Shown: positions 34,206-43,729, counted from the first letter of the stretch. The stretch: 64,000 nt of DNA from Sulfurospirillum sp. UBA2217 (GCA_002328495.1 DCUJ01000009.1:136555-200554), one strand, 5' to 3'. The notes: generated from the sequence alone by a model not told the origin. Made by a program: numbers and translations.

Positions 34206-37200
34206 ATGAGCGATACAACCTACACCCACTTGCATTTACACACCGAATACTCCCTTTTAGATGGCGCTAACAAGATAGGAAAACTGGCTAAAAAACTCAA
34301 ATCCCAAGGGGTCAAAGCCGTAGCAATGACCGATCATGGCAACATGTTTGGGGCGATTGATTTTTACAAAACCATGAAAAAAGAGGGCATTAAGCCCATT
34401 ATTGGGATGGAAGCTTATTTGCACAATAGCGATGATTTGAGCGATAAAACCAATAAGCAACGCTTTCACCTCTGTTTGTATGCTAAAAATGAAATCGGCT
34501 ATAAAAATCTCATGTACCTCTCATCGATGAGTTATATTAACGGGTTTTACTACTATCCGCGTATCAATAAAAAACTTCTGCGAGAACACGCTGAAGGCTT
34601 GGTGTGTTCGGGGGCATGTTTGCAAGGCGAAGTGAATTGGCACCTCAATCTCAATAACAAAAAAAATGTCCAATTTGGTGCACGAGGCTATGAGCGAGCC
34701 AAAGAAATTGCTTTAGAATACCAAGCGATTTTTGGCGAAGATTTTTACCTTGAAATTATGCGCCATGGTATCAGCGATCAGCTTTTTATCGATGATGATA
34801 TCTTGCGTATTGCCAAAGAGACAGGCATTAAAGTCATTGCGACCAACGATACGCACTACACGGAACAAGACAACGCCGAAGCGCACGAGGCGTTTATGTG
34901 TATCGCGATGAACAAAGAGTTTGATGACCCCACGCGCCTTCGCCACTCTGTGCATGAATTTTACGTCAAATCACCCTCACAAATGGCAGAACTCTTTGCC
35001 GATATTCCCGAAGCACTTAGCAATGTTCAAGAGATTGTGGATAAATGCAACTTAGAAATTCCCCTTGGCAATCCCACCCCTCCAAAATTTAAATTTACCC
35101 AAGAGTATGCCATTCGTGATGGGCTGAGCTTTGACAATGACAATGACTATTTTGCCTACCAGTGTCGCGCAGGGCTTGAAAAACGACTGTTACATGTAAG
35201 GTCTGAACTCCACCAAGAGTACCGTGACAGATTGGAGCGTGAAATCAAAATCATCTGTGATATGAAGTTTCCAGGCTACATGCTCATCGTTTGGGATTTT
35301 ATCCGTGAAGCCAAAGAAAGAGGTGTACCTGTAGGCCCAGGACGAGGTTCGGCGGCGGGAAGTTTGGTGGCATACAGCCTTCAAATCACCGACATTGACC
35401 CCATGCCTTATAATTTGCTGTTTGAGCGATTTTTGAACCCAGAACGTGTGAGCATGCCCGATATTGATATCGACTTTTGTCAAAGCAGACGAGGGGAGAT
35501 TATCGACTATGTCGTTGAAAAATACGGACGTTACAATGTCGCACAAGTCATCACCTTTGGTAAACTTTTAGCCAAGGGAGTGATTCGTGACGTAGCGCGT
35601 GTTTTAGCGATTCCCTATGCAGAAGCCGATGCGATGGCAAAACTGATTCCTGATGAACTGGGCATTACGCTGAGTGGCAAAGGGGTTGAGGGCGAAGAGG
35701 GGTATAAACCTGGAGCGTACCAAAAAGAGCCCAAGCTTCGAGAATTGGTTGAAAGTGACCCAAGGATGCAGCGGGTGTGGAAGTTTGCCCTCGCCTTAGA
35801 GGGGTTAAATCGAAATTCAGGGATGCACGCAGCAGGTGTGGTGATTAGCGATGAAGAGTTGTGGCACAAAACCCCTTTGTATCAGCCCTCTGGTGAGACG
35901 CATTTGGTGACGCAGTATTCGCTGAACTTTCTTGAAGATGTGGATTTGATTAAGTTCGACTTTTTAGGACTTAAGACACTCACCGTCATTGACAATGCCC
36001 TTAAACTCATCAAAATACGCTACAACAAAGAGATTAATTTTAATACCCTTGACATGAACGATGCTAAAGTGTATGAACTCATTCAAAGCGGGCATACGAT
36101 AGGCTTGTTCCAAATCGAATCCAGTGGTATGCAGTCTTTGAACGAAAAGCTAAAGCCGAGCACCTTTGAAGATTTGATTGCGGTCTTGGCTCTGTATCGC
36201 CCAGGGCCTATGGAGTCTGGCATGTTGGATGATTTTATTGATAGAAAGCATGGGCGCAAAGAGATTAATTACTTTTTTGATGAGTTTACCGAACCTCTGC
36301 GTCCTATTTTGGAGCCAACGTATGGGGTGATTGTCTATCAAGAACAAGTGATGCAAATCGTACAAACCATTGGTGGCTTTAGCTTGGGTGAATCAGATAT
36401 CATCCGTCGGGCGATGGGTAAGAAAAAAGCCGATGAAATGGCTAAGTACAACAAAGAATTTAGTGAACGTGCCGTTGGTCTTGGGTACAAGTACGAAAAT
36501 GCCTCCACGCTGTTTGATTTGATTGAAAAATTTGCAGGGTATGGTTTTAACAAATCGCACTCGGCCGCATACGCGATGATCACCTTTCAGACTGCTTATT
36601 TGAAATGCTACTACGCGCCTGAATTTATGGCAGCCCTTTTAACCTCAGAACAAGACAATACCGATAAAGTAGTTAAATACATCGATGAGGTCAAGCGCCT
36701 TGGTATCACTCTTTTGCCTCCTTCCATTCAAAACAGCCTTGTGGAGTTTAGTGCATTTGAAGATGAAGCGGGGCAAGAGGCAATTTTGTTTGGTTTGGGG
36801 GCTATTAAGGGCGTTGGGAATGCCGCCATTAGTAAGATTTTAGAAGCACGTATTGAGAAACCATTTGTTGATATGAGTGATTTTATCTCACGCATTGACA
36901 GTTCTAAAGTCAATAAAAAGGTCATCGAATCGTTCATCAAATCGGGAAGTTTTGATGCCTTTGGGTACAGCAGACGCGCTTTGCTTGAGAGTATCGATGC
37001 CATTATTGATGCAGGGGCTGAATGTTCTAGGGCAAAAAAAATGGCAGAAAACTCACTGTTTGGTGACAATGAAGAGATGACAACGGTGAGTGTCACCATC
37101 CCAATGCTCAGTGAATACGATAACAAACGCATGCTAGAACTCGAAAAAGAGACCATTGGTTTTTACATCTCAGGTCATCCTTTAGATGCCTTTAGGGCTG

Positions 37201-37751
37201 AAATTGATGGAATGAACTATACCCTTTCCAGTGAAAAAGACCAAATCGAAGACGGTTCCAAAGCTTTATTTATCGGAAAAGTAGAGGGGATAACGGAGAA
37301 AATCAGTAAAAAAGGAAACAAATTTGGCATCATCTCTTTGATGGATTTTCATGGCAGTATGGAATTAACCGTCTTTGAAAAACAACTCGACATGCTCTCC
37401 AAAATGGATTTGGAAAAACCGCTTTGTTTTAAAGTGGATGTCACCAATGATGGGCAAGCCACCAAAATGCGTGTGATGAAAATCATGGATTTGGATGAGG
37501 CAAAAAAAGAGAAAATCGAGACAAAAGTGATTGAAACACCAAGCCTACCTAAAGTCTTAATGGTAGATCTTAGTGAAGATACATCACGCATTGAAGCACT
37601 CTATACGATGGTAAGAACGTGTTCTGGTAAAAGACCGTTACACCTTTTAATCCGCTCAAAACTTCAAAACATCTTGATAGAAACAAGCTTTTGTGTGGAC
37701 GATAGCTTGGATGAGACTATCCGTGCATTAGGCTATGTAGAGGTGGTTTAA
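34206..37751 (+). CDS. dnaE: DNA polymerase III alpha subunit
   Basis: This is the replicative polymerase catalytic subunit, 1181 residues, the normal DnaE1 length. It has a PHP domain at the N-terminus (HLHTEYSLLDGANKI), palm-domain catalytic aspartates in PDIDIDF (D419 and D421) with the third in KFDFLGLK (D585), a helix-hairpin-helix region and an OB domain near the C-terminus (ALFIGKVEGITEKISKKGNKFGIISLMD). A single TTACATGTAA copy (35190) is read as LHVR. The 3' end forms an inverted repeat with the following gap. Confidence 0.98.
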   Translation: MSDTTYTHLHLHTEYSLLDGANKIGKLAKKLKSQGVKAVAMTDHGNMFGAIDFYKTMKKEGIKPIIGMEAYLHNSDDLSDKTNKQRFHLCLYAKNEIGYKNLMYLSSMSYINGFYYYPRINKKLLREHAEGLVCSGACLQGEVNWHLNLNNKKNVQFGARGYERAKEIALEYQAIFGEDFYLEIMRHGISDQLFIDDDILRIAKETGIKVIATNDTHYTEQDNAEAHEAFMCIAMNKEFDDPTRLRHSVHEFYVKSPSQMAELFADIPEALSNVQEIVDKCNLEIPLGNPTPPKFKFTQEYAIRDGLSFDNDNDYFAYQCRAGLEKRLLHVRSELHQEYRDRLEREIKIICDMKFPGYMLIVWDFIREAKERGVPVGPGRGSAAGSLVAYSLQITDIDPMPYNLLFERFLNPERVSMPDIDIDFCQSRRGEIIDYVVEKYGRYNVAQVITFGKLLAKGVIRDVARVLAIPYAEADAMAKLIPDELGITLSGKGVEGEEGYKPGAYQKEPKLRELVESDPRMQRVWKFALALEGLNRNSGMHAAGVVISDEELWHKTPLYQPSGETHLVTQYSLNFLEDVDLIKFDFLGLKTLTVIDNALKLIKIRYNKEINFNTLDMNDAKVYELIQSGHTIGLFQIESSGMQSLNEKLKPSTFEDLIAVLALYRPGPMESGMLDDFIDRKHGRKEINYFFDEFTEPLRPILEPTYGVIVYQEQVMQIVQTIGGFSLGESDIIRRAMGKKKADEMAKYNKEFSERAVGLGYKYENASTLFDLIEKFAGYGFNKSHSAAYAMITFQTAYLKCYYAPEFMAALLTSEQDNTDKVVKYIDEVKRLGITLLPPSIQNSLVEFSAFEDEAGQEAILFGLGAIKGVGNAAISKILEARIEKPFVDMSDFISRIDSSKVNKKVIESFIKSGSFDAFGYSRRALLESIDAIIDAGAECSRAKKMAENSLFGDNEEMTTVSVTIPMLSEYDNKRMLELEKETIGFYISGHPLDAFRAEIDGMNYTLSSEKDQIEDGSKALFIGKVEGITEKISKKGNKFGIISLMDFHGSMELTVFEKQLDMLSKMDLEKPLCFKVDVTNDGQATKMRVMKIMDLDEAKKEKIETKVIETPSLPKVLMVDLSEDTSRIEALYTMVRTCSGKRPLHLLIRSKLQNILIETSFCVDDSLDETIRALGYVEVV

Positions 37752-37759
37752 ACCTCTAC
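37737..37759. terminator. Inverted repeat at the dnaE/CBS convergent ends
   Basis: GTAGAGGT (37737-37744) and ACCTCTAC (37752-37759) pair around a seven-base loop and include the stop codons of both convergent genes. There is no strong T tract, so it may be a modest bidirectional terminator. Confidence 0.45.
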
Positions 37760-38154
37760 TCGTTCTCCTCAATACTTTCCAAAAAGAGGGTCAAAATATC
37801 CGTCATGGTTAAAATGCCCTCCAGTTCATTGCCGTCCACGACCAAGAGACGTTTGACATTATTTTTAACCATCAGCTGAGAGGCGTATTTTAAATCCAGT
37901 TGCTTTGAGACTTGAATAGCGGGTTTTGAGCAGATGTCATACACACGCAACAGGTCAATATCGCCATCATTAGAGATAATCGAAAAGAGAATATTCTTAT
38001 ACGTCAAAAGCCCATACGCGTCACTGGGACGCAGTTTATCGACGATGAGCGATTTGACTTTGGTTTTACGCATCAAGGTCAGGGCATCGCGCACGGGAGA
38101 GATGGGCGATACGATGGCAAGATTGTCTTTAATCATTACTTCAGAAACTAACAT
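37756..38154 (-). CDS. CBS-domain pair protein
   Basis: This 132-residue protein consists of two CBS motifs and nothing else: VSEVMIKDNLAIVSPISPVRDALTLMRKTKVKSLIV and QVSKQLDLKYASQLMVKNNVKRLLVVDGNELEGILTMTDIL. Stand-alone CBS pairs bind adenine nucleotides and regulate partner enzymes or transporters. It lies 11 bases after the PII-like gene and follows the DUF1538 transporter on the same strand, so it is probably a regulatory subunit of that module. The ribosome binding site is AAAGGAG. Confidence 0.85.
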   Translation of the reverse strand: MLVSEVMIKDNLAIVSPISPVRDALTLMRKTKVKSLIVDKLRPSDAYGLLTYKNILFSIISNDGDIDLLRVYDICSKPAIQVSKQLDLKYASQLMVKNNVKRLLVVDGNELEGILTMTDILTLFLESIEENE

Positions 38155-38165
38155 TTTTTCTCCTT

Positions 38166-38519
38166 TTAAAGTACATCGAGTAATTCTTTTTCAAACAGTT
38201 CTACCTCCTCAGCTTCCATGCCTGAAAGATGGGTGATTGGAATGGTAAACAACAAGCCTTTGGCTTCGGCATGGTTGGAGAGGTGAAATTTTTTGCGTAA
38301 TGCTTTAAAAACCAGCATGGTGAGGCGTTGGGGTAAAATAAAGAGTAACAAAGAGACATTTTCTTCCAGCGTTAAACCAAAAAAGACCTTTTTTTCTTTA
38401 AGCCCAATGGTTTTACCACTCAAAATGGTGACACTTCCCGCCCCAGCTTTTTTAGCGGTTTCGATAGCTACAGCTTCATCTTCATTGGGAACCATAGCGA
38501 CTAAAATATTAAACTTCAT
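38166..38519 (-). CDS. PII-like signalling protein
   Basis: This 117-residue protein of the PII-like superfamily has a ferredoxin-like fold start MKFNILVAMVPNEDEAVAIETAKKAGAGSVTILSG and a basic/hydrophobic second half. The canonical GlnB T-loop tyrosine region is not present, so it is not a nitrogen-regulatory GlnB/GlnK. It overlaps the DUF1538 transporter gene by four bases (ATGA). PII-like partners of transporters usually sense nucleotides or small ions and gate the transporter, which is the likely role here. Confidence 0.7.
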   Translation of the reverse strand: MKFNILVAMVPNEDEAVAIETAKKAGAGSVTILSGKTIGLKEKKVFFGLTLEENVSLLLFILPQRLTMLVFKALRKKFHLSNHAEAKGLLFTIPITHLSGMEAEEVELFEKELLDVL

Positions 38520-40018
38520 GCTTTTCTCCTGTTTACAATAATATTGGCAACAATGCCATACCCCATAACGGTAATCATGGGAAAAAGTGACGCAAAGGCG
38601 ATGAGCCCAAAACCATCAATTAAAGGGTCACGCCCTGGAATATTCTCCGCCAAGCCAAGCCCCAAAGCTGCTACAAGAGGAACGGTGACGGTTGATGTTG
38701 TCACCCCACCACTATCATAAGCGATGGGCACAATGTATTTTGGGGCAAAATAGGTCATGATAATGACAAAAATATACCCCACGATAATGTAATAATGAAG
38801 CGGGTCTCCAGTGACCAGTCTAAAACATCCAAGTGCAATGCCTATCGCCACACCAATGGCAACAGCCGTGCGAAGCATTTTTTGATTGATATTGCCTTGG
38901 CTGACTTCGGAGGCTTTCATCGCAATCGCCATCAATGCGGGTTCTGCCATCGTCGTTGCAAAACCAATAGCAAAACCGAAGGCGTAGATAATCCAAACAT
39001 TATTCATCTTCGTCATCTCTAGGGCTATTGTCTCACCGATGGGAAAGAGTCCAATTTCAAGACCAACGATAAACGCATCTAGGCCTAAGATAACCAAGAC
39101 GATACCCGTGATAATTTTGGAAAGATTGGCAATGGGTTTTTTGATAATGAGGTATTGGAAAAAAGCAATGACAAGAAGAATAGGTAAAACATCTTGGATA
39201 ACACCCCATAAGTCGTTTAAAATGACCATAAATGAGAGTTGGTAATGTGCTGTTGTAGCTTCTTGGACAACGGTTTGTGTGGCGACAACCAGTGTGCTTG
39301 TATCGTTTAAGGAGTAGACGACGACCCCAAATACTTGCACAAAAATCATGGGTGTGAGTGAAGCAAACGCGATGAGCCCAAAGCCATCAATCATAGGATT
39401 TCGCCCTTTGATACTAGAAGACAAACCAATGCCTAGAGCTGCCACCAAAGGCACCGTCACGGTTGACGTGGTGACACCGCCACTATCGTAGGCAAGTCCG
39501 ATGATTTCAGGAGGTGCAAAAAATGTGACTGAAACGACTAAAACATATCCCGCAAGAATATAATAATGAATAGGATGCCCCAATAAAATACGCAAAGCAC
39601 CAAGGGCTATGGCACATCCCACAGAGAGTGCAACGGTGATGCGAAGGTAAAACGCATCGATTTTACCCGCACTAATCATCGCAGCTTTATCGGCAATCGC
39701 GATGAGGGCAGGTTCGGCGATGGTGGTTGAAAAACCGATGAGAAAAGAGAACGTTAATAGCCAAAAGAGTGAACCTTTTTTCGCAAAATCATGCGCTAAT
39801 GCTTCACCAATGGGGAAGATGCCAATTTCAAGGCCACGAATAAACAAGGCTAGTCCCACCGCGACAATAATGATGCCCATAGAGGTTGGAATGAGGTTTT
39901 CAGGAACGGTTTTGATAAAGGCAAGCTGAAAAAAAGCTACGACAAGGACTATGGGAAAAAGGTCTCGTGAAGAATTTTTTAAATCACCCGAAAAAATACG
40001 CAAACTCTCTTTTAACAT
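38516..40018 (-). CDS. DUF1538 family transporter-like membrane protein
   Basis: This 500-residue membrane protein is made of two homologous halves. Each carries the segment AYDSGGVTTSTVTVPLVAAL followed by G[IL]GL and P[ML]IDGFGLIAFASL, preceded by GHP/GDP-xHYYI. The substrate of DUF1538 proteins is unknown to me; conserved DSGG and T/S-rich motifs in membrane context suggest ion or small-solute transport. Its ATG follows the flgS stop with no gap, and its stop overlaps the PII-like gene, so flgS, DUF1538, PII-like and CBS form one run. Confidence 0.85.
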   Translation of the reverse strand: MLKESLRIFSGDLKNSSRDLFPIVLVVAFFQLAFIKTVPENLIPTSMGIIIVAVGLALFIRGLEIGIFPIGEALAHDFAKKGSLFWLLTFSFLIGFSTTIAEPALIAIADKAAMISAGKIDAFYLRITVALSVGCAIALGALRILLGHPIHYYILAGYVLVVSVTFFAPPEIIGLAYDSGGVTTSTVTVPLVAALGIGLSSSIKGRNPMIDGFGLIAFASLTPMIFVQVFGVVVYSLNDTSTLVVATQTVVQEATTAHYQLSFMVILNDLWGVIQDVLPILLVIAFFQYLIIKKPIANLSKIITGIVLVILGLDAFIVGLEIGLFPIGETIALEMTKMNNVWIIYAFGFAIGFATTMAEPALMAIAMKASEVSQGNINQKMLRTAVAIGVAIGIALGCFRLVTGDPLHYYIIVGYIFVIIMTYFAPKYIVPIAYDSGGVTTSTVTVPLVAALGLGLAENIPGRDPLIDGFGLIAFASLFPMITVMGYGIVANIIVNRRKA

Positions 40019-41038
40019 TTAGCGTCCTATTTTTATTTCAAACCCTTTAGTCTCTTCAAGAAGATTTATCTTACCATTGTGTGCCTGAATTATTTGTAAA
40101 GACAGTGCAAGCCCTAGCCCATTGCCTTTGGTTTTGGTGGTTTTAAATGGCTCAAACAAAATATTTTTATTTTCAATGGCTTTGCCATCATCCTTTACAT
40201 GTAAGATGATATTCTCCGCATCTTCAATGTATGTGACCCACACATGGCCGCATTCATTATCGCTCTCTTCAATGGCATCAATGGCGTTAAAAAGAAAGTT
40301 TTGAAGTACAAGGTTGAGGAGTTCAAAATCCCCTTTCATCTCAATGTGAGGGAGTTCAAAATGAAAGGCAACTTCTTTGGAGTAGGAGTAATGTTCAATG
40401 GCACTTTCACACTCTTTGATAAATTTATCCAAGAAAAACGAAGAGGGGTTGATGTGTAAGCTTTTCGTAAACAGTAAGGTCGCTTTGATGATGCGCTCCA
40501 CCCGCCAAATGGCTTTTTTAATCTCCGTAACAAGGGGTTTAACGCTCGGGTCTACTTTTTTAAGTAAGGTCGAGGCTAGTAAAGAGACCGAGCCTATGGG
40601 GTTGCGTATTTCATGCGAAAGATGGGCAGCAACTTGTCCCATAGAAACCAGCCTTTCTTGGCGTTTTCCCTCGGTGATGTCGGTCGCGGTGATAATCTGT
40701 TTTTCTGCTTGCATAACGCTACTTAAGAGGTAAAAGCGGTTGTCAAATTCCATTTCTTGACTAAACTCTTGCCTAGGAAGCCCTTCTATAAGGGCACCTA
40801 TTTTTTTGGCTTCGGAGTTTTCCAGAAATAAGGTTCCATTTTCATCTAAAACCCACAGCGCATTGGGTTGAACCTCGATAATTTGGCGGATAAAATCTTG
40901 CAAAGCTGTGTATGAAACGTCCAGTTTTTTATACTCATCTTCAATGACATAGGTTTGATCAATCAAATCTTTAAGCCCTTTTTTGAAAAGCTCCTTTTCC
41001 TTGGCACTGAGGCTGTTGAGTAACGTTTCGTCAATCAT
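40019..41038 (-). CDS. flgS: Flagellar sensor histidine kinase FlgS
   Basis: This 339-residue cytoplasmic kinase has no membrane span. An N-terminal coiled coil (DLIDQTYVIEDEYKKLDVSYTALQDF) leads into a PAS-like region (VQPNALWVLDENGTLFLEN). HisKA follows with H142 in AAHLSHEIRNPIGSVSLLAS, then HATPase with N-box NFLFNAIDAIEE and G-box KTKGNGLGLALS. This matches FlgS of Campylobacter and Helicobacter, which phosphorylates FlgR to activate sigma-54 flagellar genes. FlgR is not in the window. It is translationally coupled to a transporter module, which is not a usual flagellar neighbour. Confidence 0.85.
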   Translation of the reverse strand: MIDETLLNSLSAKEKELFKKGLKDLIDQTYVIEDEYKKLDVSYTALQDFIRQIIEVQPNALWVLDENGTLFLENSEAKKIGALIEGLPRQEFSQEMEFDNRFYLLSSVMQAEKQIITATDITEGKRQERLVSMGQVAAHLSHEIRNPIGSVSLLASTLLKKVDPSVKPLVTEIKKAIWRVERIIKATLLFTKSLHINPSSFFLDKFIKECESAIEHYSYSKEVAFHFELPHIEMKGDFELLNLVLQNFLFNAIDAIEESDNECGHVWVTYIEDAENIILHVKDDGKAIENKNILFEPFKTTKTKGNGLGLALSLQIIQAHNGKINLLEETKGFEIKIGR

Positions 41039-41076
41039 TATTGATTCCCATCATCTTTTTTTACGTTGTAAGACGT

Positions 41077-41082
41077 TATAAT
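41077..41082 (+). promoter_or_regulatory. -10 element before the class V aminotransferase
   Basis: TATAAT at 41077-41082 lies 12 bases before the chosen ATG (41095), giving a very short leader without a clear Shine-Dalgarno sequence. It lies just past the divergent flgS start. Confidence 0.5.
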
Positions 41083-41094
41083 AGCCAAAAAAGT

Positions 41095-42366
41095 ATGGAT
41101 TTTAACGTGAAAGAGATACGAAAAAACATCATTAAAGATGCGAGCATTCTTTATTTTGATTATACCGCTTCGGGGCAGGCGTATAAACCCATTGAAATGA
41201 AAGTATTGGATATGTTAAAAACCTATGCCAATACGCACTCAGAAGTTTCAAGCAGTGCCCTCAAAACCAGTGCTTATTATGCCAAAGCAAGGGAGGATTT
41301 GAAAAAAGCCCTTGCGTTGGATGAGAGCTTTTATCTGTTTCCCTGTGGCAGTGGTGCTACGGGTGCAATCAAAAAATTTCAAGAATTGATGGGGCTTTAT
41401 ATTCCGCCTCAAACCCGAACACGCTTTACATGTAAGCCACAAAAACTACCTGTCGTTTTTGTGGGACCCTACGAGCACCATTCTAATGAGCTCAGTTTCA
41501 GAGAGGGTTTGTGTGAGGTGATTCGTATTCCTTTGGATGCGCATGAAAAAATCGATACAGAGTTTTTGGAAAAGATGTTGCAAAAACACCGTAAACGAGA
41601 GATTATCGCCTCTTTTTCTGTTGCATCCAATGTGACGGGCATTGTGAGTGATTATCGCAGTTTACATGCGTTGATTAAACGTTATGGAGGCATTTTATGC
41701 CTTGATGCGGCAGCGGCATCACCGTACATTAACATCGATTGTCGTTACTACGATGCGCTGTTTCTCTCTCCGCATAAACTTTTAGGAGGGGTAGGTGCAT
41801 GTGGGCTTTTGGTGATGAAAAAAAGCTTGTGTACGCAAACCAAACCCACGTTTGCAGGTGGAGGCACGGTGGGGTATGTCTCTCGGGTGTCGCACCAATT
41901 TTTAAGCGATAAAGAGATGATTGAAGATGCGGGAACGCCTGCGATTTTACAATTTATTCGTGCTTCATTGGCGTACAATCTGCGCAATGAGATTGGTTTG
42001 GAGACCATTGCCAAGCTTGAAGAAGAGCTCAAATTTTACTTTGGCTCACGCGTTCGCGAAATCGAAGGGGTAAAGCTCTATTGCAAATATGCCCAAGAAA
42101 AATTGCCTATCTTTTCACTCAATTTTGAAGGGGTCAATCCTTACGATATCTCCCGTTATCTCTCGGAACATTTTGGCATTCAAACCAGAGCAGGGTGCAG
42201 TTGTGCAGGCCCGTATGGGCATGATTTGCTGTCATTAGAAGATGGGCAAAGCTTTGATGAAAAACCTGGGTGGCTTCGCATCACCATTCACTACACGCAC
42301 ACAAAAAAAGAGATAGATACCTTGCTAAAAGCCATCAAAGAAGCCCTTGGAGCCTTGCGAGCCTAA
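41095..42366 (+). CDS. Class V aminotransferase, cysteine desulfurase-like
   Basis: This 423-residue PLP enzyme of the NifS/SufS/CsdA fold has a PLP-binding lysine in ALFLSPHKLLGGVGACG, an aspartate in GGILCLDAAAASPY and a C-terminal mobile-loop cysteine candidate in QTRAGCSCAGPYGHDLL. The usual NifS partners IscU/SufU are not adjacent, so sulfur transfer is likely but the acceptor is unknown. ATG 41095 is chosen because TATAAT lies at 41077; an in-frame TTG at 41041 would precede the promoter. One TTACATGTAA copy is read as TCK. Confidence 0.82.
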   Translation: MDFNVKEIRKNIIKDASILYFDYTASGQAYKPIEMKVLDMLKTYANTHSEVSSSALKTSAYYAKAREDLKKALALDESFYLFPCGSGATGAIKKFQELMGLYIPPQTRTRFTCKPQKLPVVFVGPYEHHSNELSFREGLCEVIRIPLDAHEKIDTEFLEKMLQKHRKREIIASFSVASNVTGIVSDYRSLHALIKRYGGILCLDAAAASPYINIDCRYYDALFLSPHKLLGGVGACGLLVMKKSLCTQTKPTFAGGGTVGYVSRVSHQFLSDKEMIEDAGTPAILQFIRASLAYNLRNEIGLETIAKLEEELKFYFGSRVREIEGVKLYCKYAQEKLPIFSLNFEGVNPYDISRYLSEHFGIQTRAGCSCAGPYGHDLLSLEDGQSFDEKPGWLRITIHYTHTKKEIDTLLKAIKEALGALRA

Positions 42367-42429
42367 GAGAATGCCCTTGACATTATGCACATATGTGTAT
42401 TATAATGCTGAAAAAATAAGGATGGCATG

Positions 42430-42891
42430 ATGGCACGGACTCCTAAAGAGCGTTTGGTTTCTTCTCCTCCACTGTTTGCTTCGTTTAAGCCCTCTGGCAT
42501 TGAAGGCACCAAACTCTTACATGTAAGCTTAGAATTAGACGAATATGAAGCGATTCGTTTGGCGGATTATATGGGGATGGAGCATGAACAAGCTTCTATG
42601 GGAATGAATATCTCACGTTCAACCTTTACCCGTTTACTAGAGCGCGCCCGTCACAAAGTCTCAAAACTCCTTGTCGAAGGGGTAAAACTTGAGATTGAGG
42701 GCGGTAATGTTCACTTCAAAGACAACCTTTTTCAGTGCCTCTCTTGCCGTCATTTTTTTGCCTTAGGCATTGATAAAGAAGCGTCAACCTGTCCTACATG
42801 TAACAGTACGGATTTGATTAATTTTGCCCGAAAATATGGGCATGGAACCTGTTGTTTGAAAGGGAGTGTGAATGAAAATAGCCATTGCTAG
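42430..42891 (+). CDS. DUF134 family DNA-binding protein with zinc ribbon
   Basis: This protein of about 153 residues has a DUF134 helix-turn-helix (LELDEYEAIRLADYMGMEHEQASMGMNISRSTFTRLLERARHKVSKLL), similar to sigma-70 region 4. A C-terminal Cys4 zinc ribbon (CLSC...CPTC) follows. An ATG at 42427 is an equal alternative start. It overlaps the first MinD-like ATPase gene by 20 bases and is the likely regulator of the cluster that follows. Two palindrome copies lie inside it: 42517, read as LHVS, and the variant at 42794. Confidence 0.82.
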   Translation: MARTPKERLVSSPPLFASFKPSGIEGTKLLHVSLELDEYEAIRLADYMGMEHEQASMGMNISRSTFTRLLERARHKVSKLLVEGVKLEIEGGNVHFKDNLFQCLSCRHFFALGIDKEASTCPTCNSTDLINFARKYGHGTCCLKGSVNENSHC

Positions 42892-43729
42892 TGGAAAAGG
42901 GGGAACGGGAAAAACAACCCTATCCACCAATCTTGCGACCTTCTTGGGCGAGACAAAGCGTGTGGTTTTAGCCGATCTTGACGTGGAAGAGCCCAATTCA
43001 AAACTCTTCATTGACGCCCAAATACTCAAAACTCACGATACGTTTAAAATGATACCTCGTTGGGTTTCACAGGCGTGTACTCAGTGTGCGCAGTGTGTCG
43101 AGGTGTGCAATTACAATGCGCTGATTCACATCGCCAATGAAATTTTAGTCTTCCCCAATTTATGCCACAGCTGTTATGCCTGTTCGGAGCTTTGTCCCAC
43201 ACAAGCCTTACCGATGGAGCCTCAAAAGATGGGAGAGCTAACCCATTGGCGCTCTGATTGGATCGATGGGGTGGAGGGGCGTTTAAACATCGGTGAAGAG
43301 CAAGCGGTTTCGCTTATTTCGCAAACAAAAAAGTATGTTGAAAAGTATTTTGGTGACGATACCGTTAAAATTTACGATGCACCTCCAGGAACGTCGTGTC
43401 CGATGGTTGAAGCCATCAAAGATGTCGCCTTTGTTATCTTGATTACGGAACCCACACCTTTTGGTTTACACGATTTAAAACTAGCCGTTGAAACGGTAAG
43501 AGCGGTCGGAAAAGCGTTTGGTGTGGTGATTAACCAGCATGGCATTGGCAATGATGCGGTTTTGGACTATTGCCGTGCTGAAGCGATTGATATTATCGCG
43601 AAAATTCCTCACGATAGAGCGGTGGCGATGGCATATGCTAGAGGAGAATTGGCGTATCGCTCCGTGGCGGGATTTAAAGAGGCCTTGCGTGATGTGGTCG
43701 CTTTTTGTGAAGCAAAGGGGCTTTTATGA
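42872..43729 (+). CDS. MinD-superfamily ATPase with inserted ferredoxin domain (1)
   Basis: This 285-residue P-loop ATPase of the MinD/Mrp/NifH group has a deviant Walker A, SGKGGTGKTT (residues 7-16). Between ATPase segments it holds an eight-cysteine 2x[4Fe-4S] ferredoxin unit: C69, C72, C75, C79 and C98, C101, C104, C108. Switch-like DAPPGTSCP and TEPTPFGLHDL segments complete the fold. Such proteins are common in anaerobes beside NifX-like proteins and may load or carry iron-sulfur or mixed-metal clusters, but no function is proven. It is ATGA-coupled to its paralogue. Confidence 0.85.
   Translation: MKIAIASGKGGTGKTTLSTNLATFLGETKRVVLADLDVEEPNSKLFIDAQILKTHDTFKMIPRWVSQACTQCAQCVEVCNYNALIHIANEILVFPNLCHSCYACSELCPTQALPMEPQKMGELTHWRSDWIDGVEGRLNIGEEQAVSLISQTKKYVEKYFGDDTVKIYDAPPGTSCPMVEAIKDVAFVILITEPTPFGLHDLKLAVETVRAVGKAFGVVINQHGIGNDAVLDYCRAEAIDIIAKIPHDRAVAMAYARGELAYRSVAGFKEALRDVVAFCEAKGLL

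Noticed and set aside
41041..41094. Upstream TTG start of the aminotransferase
   Set aside because: A TATAAT -10 lies at 41077-41082, downstream of that start, so translation most likely begins at 41095.
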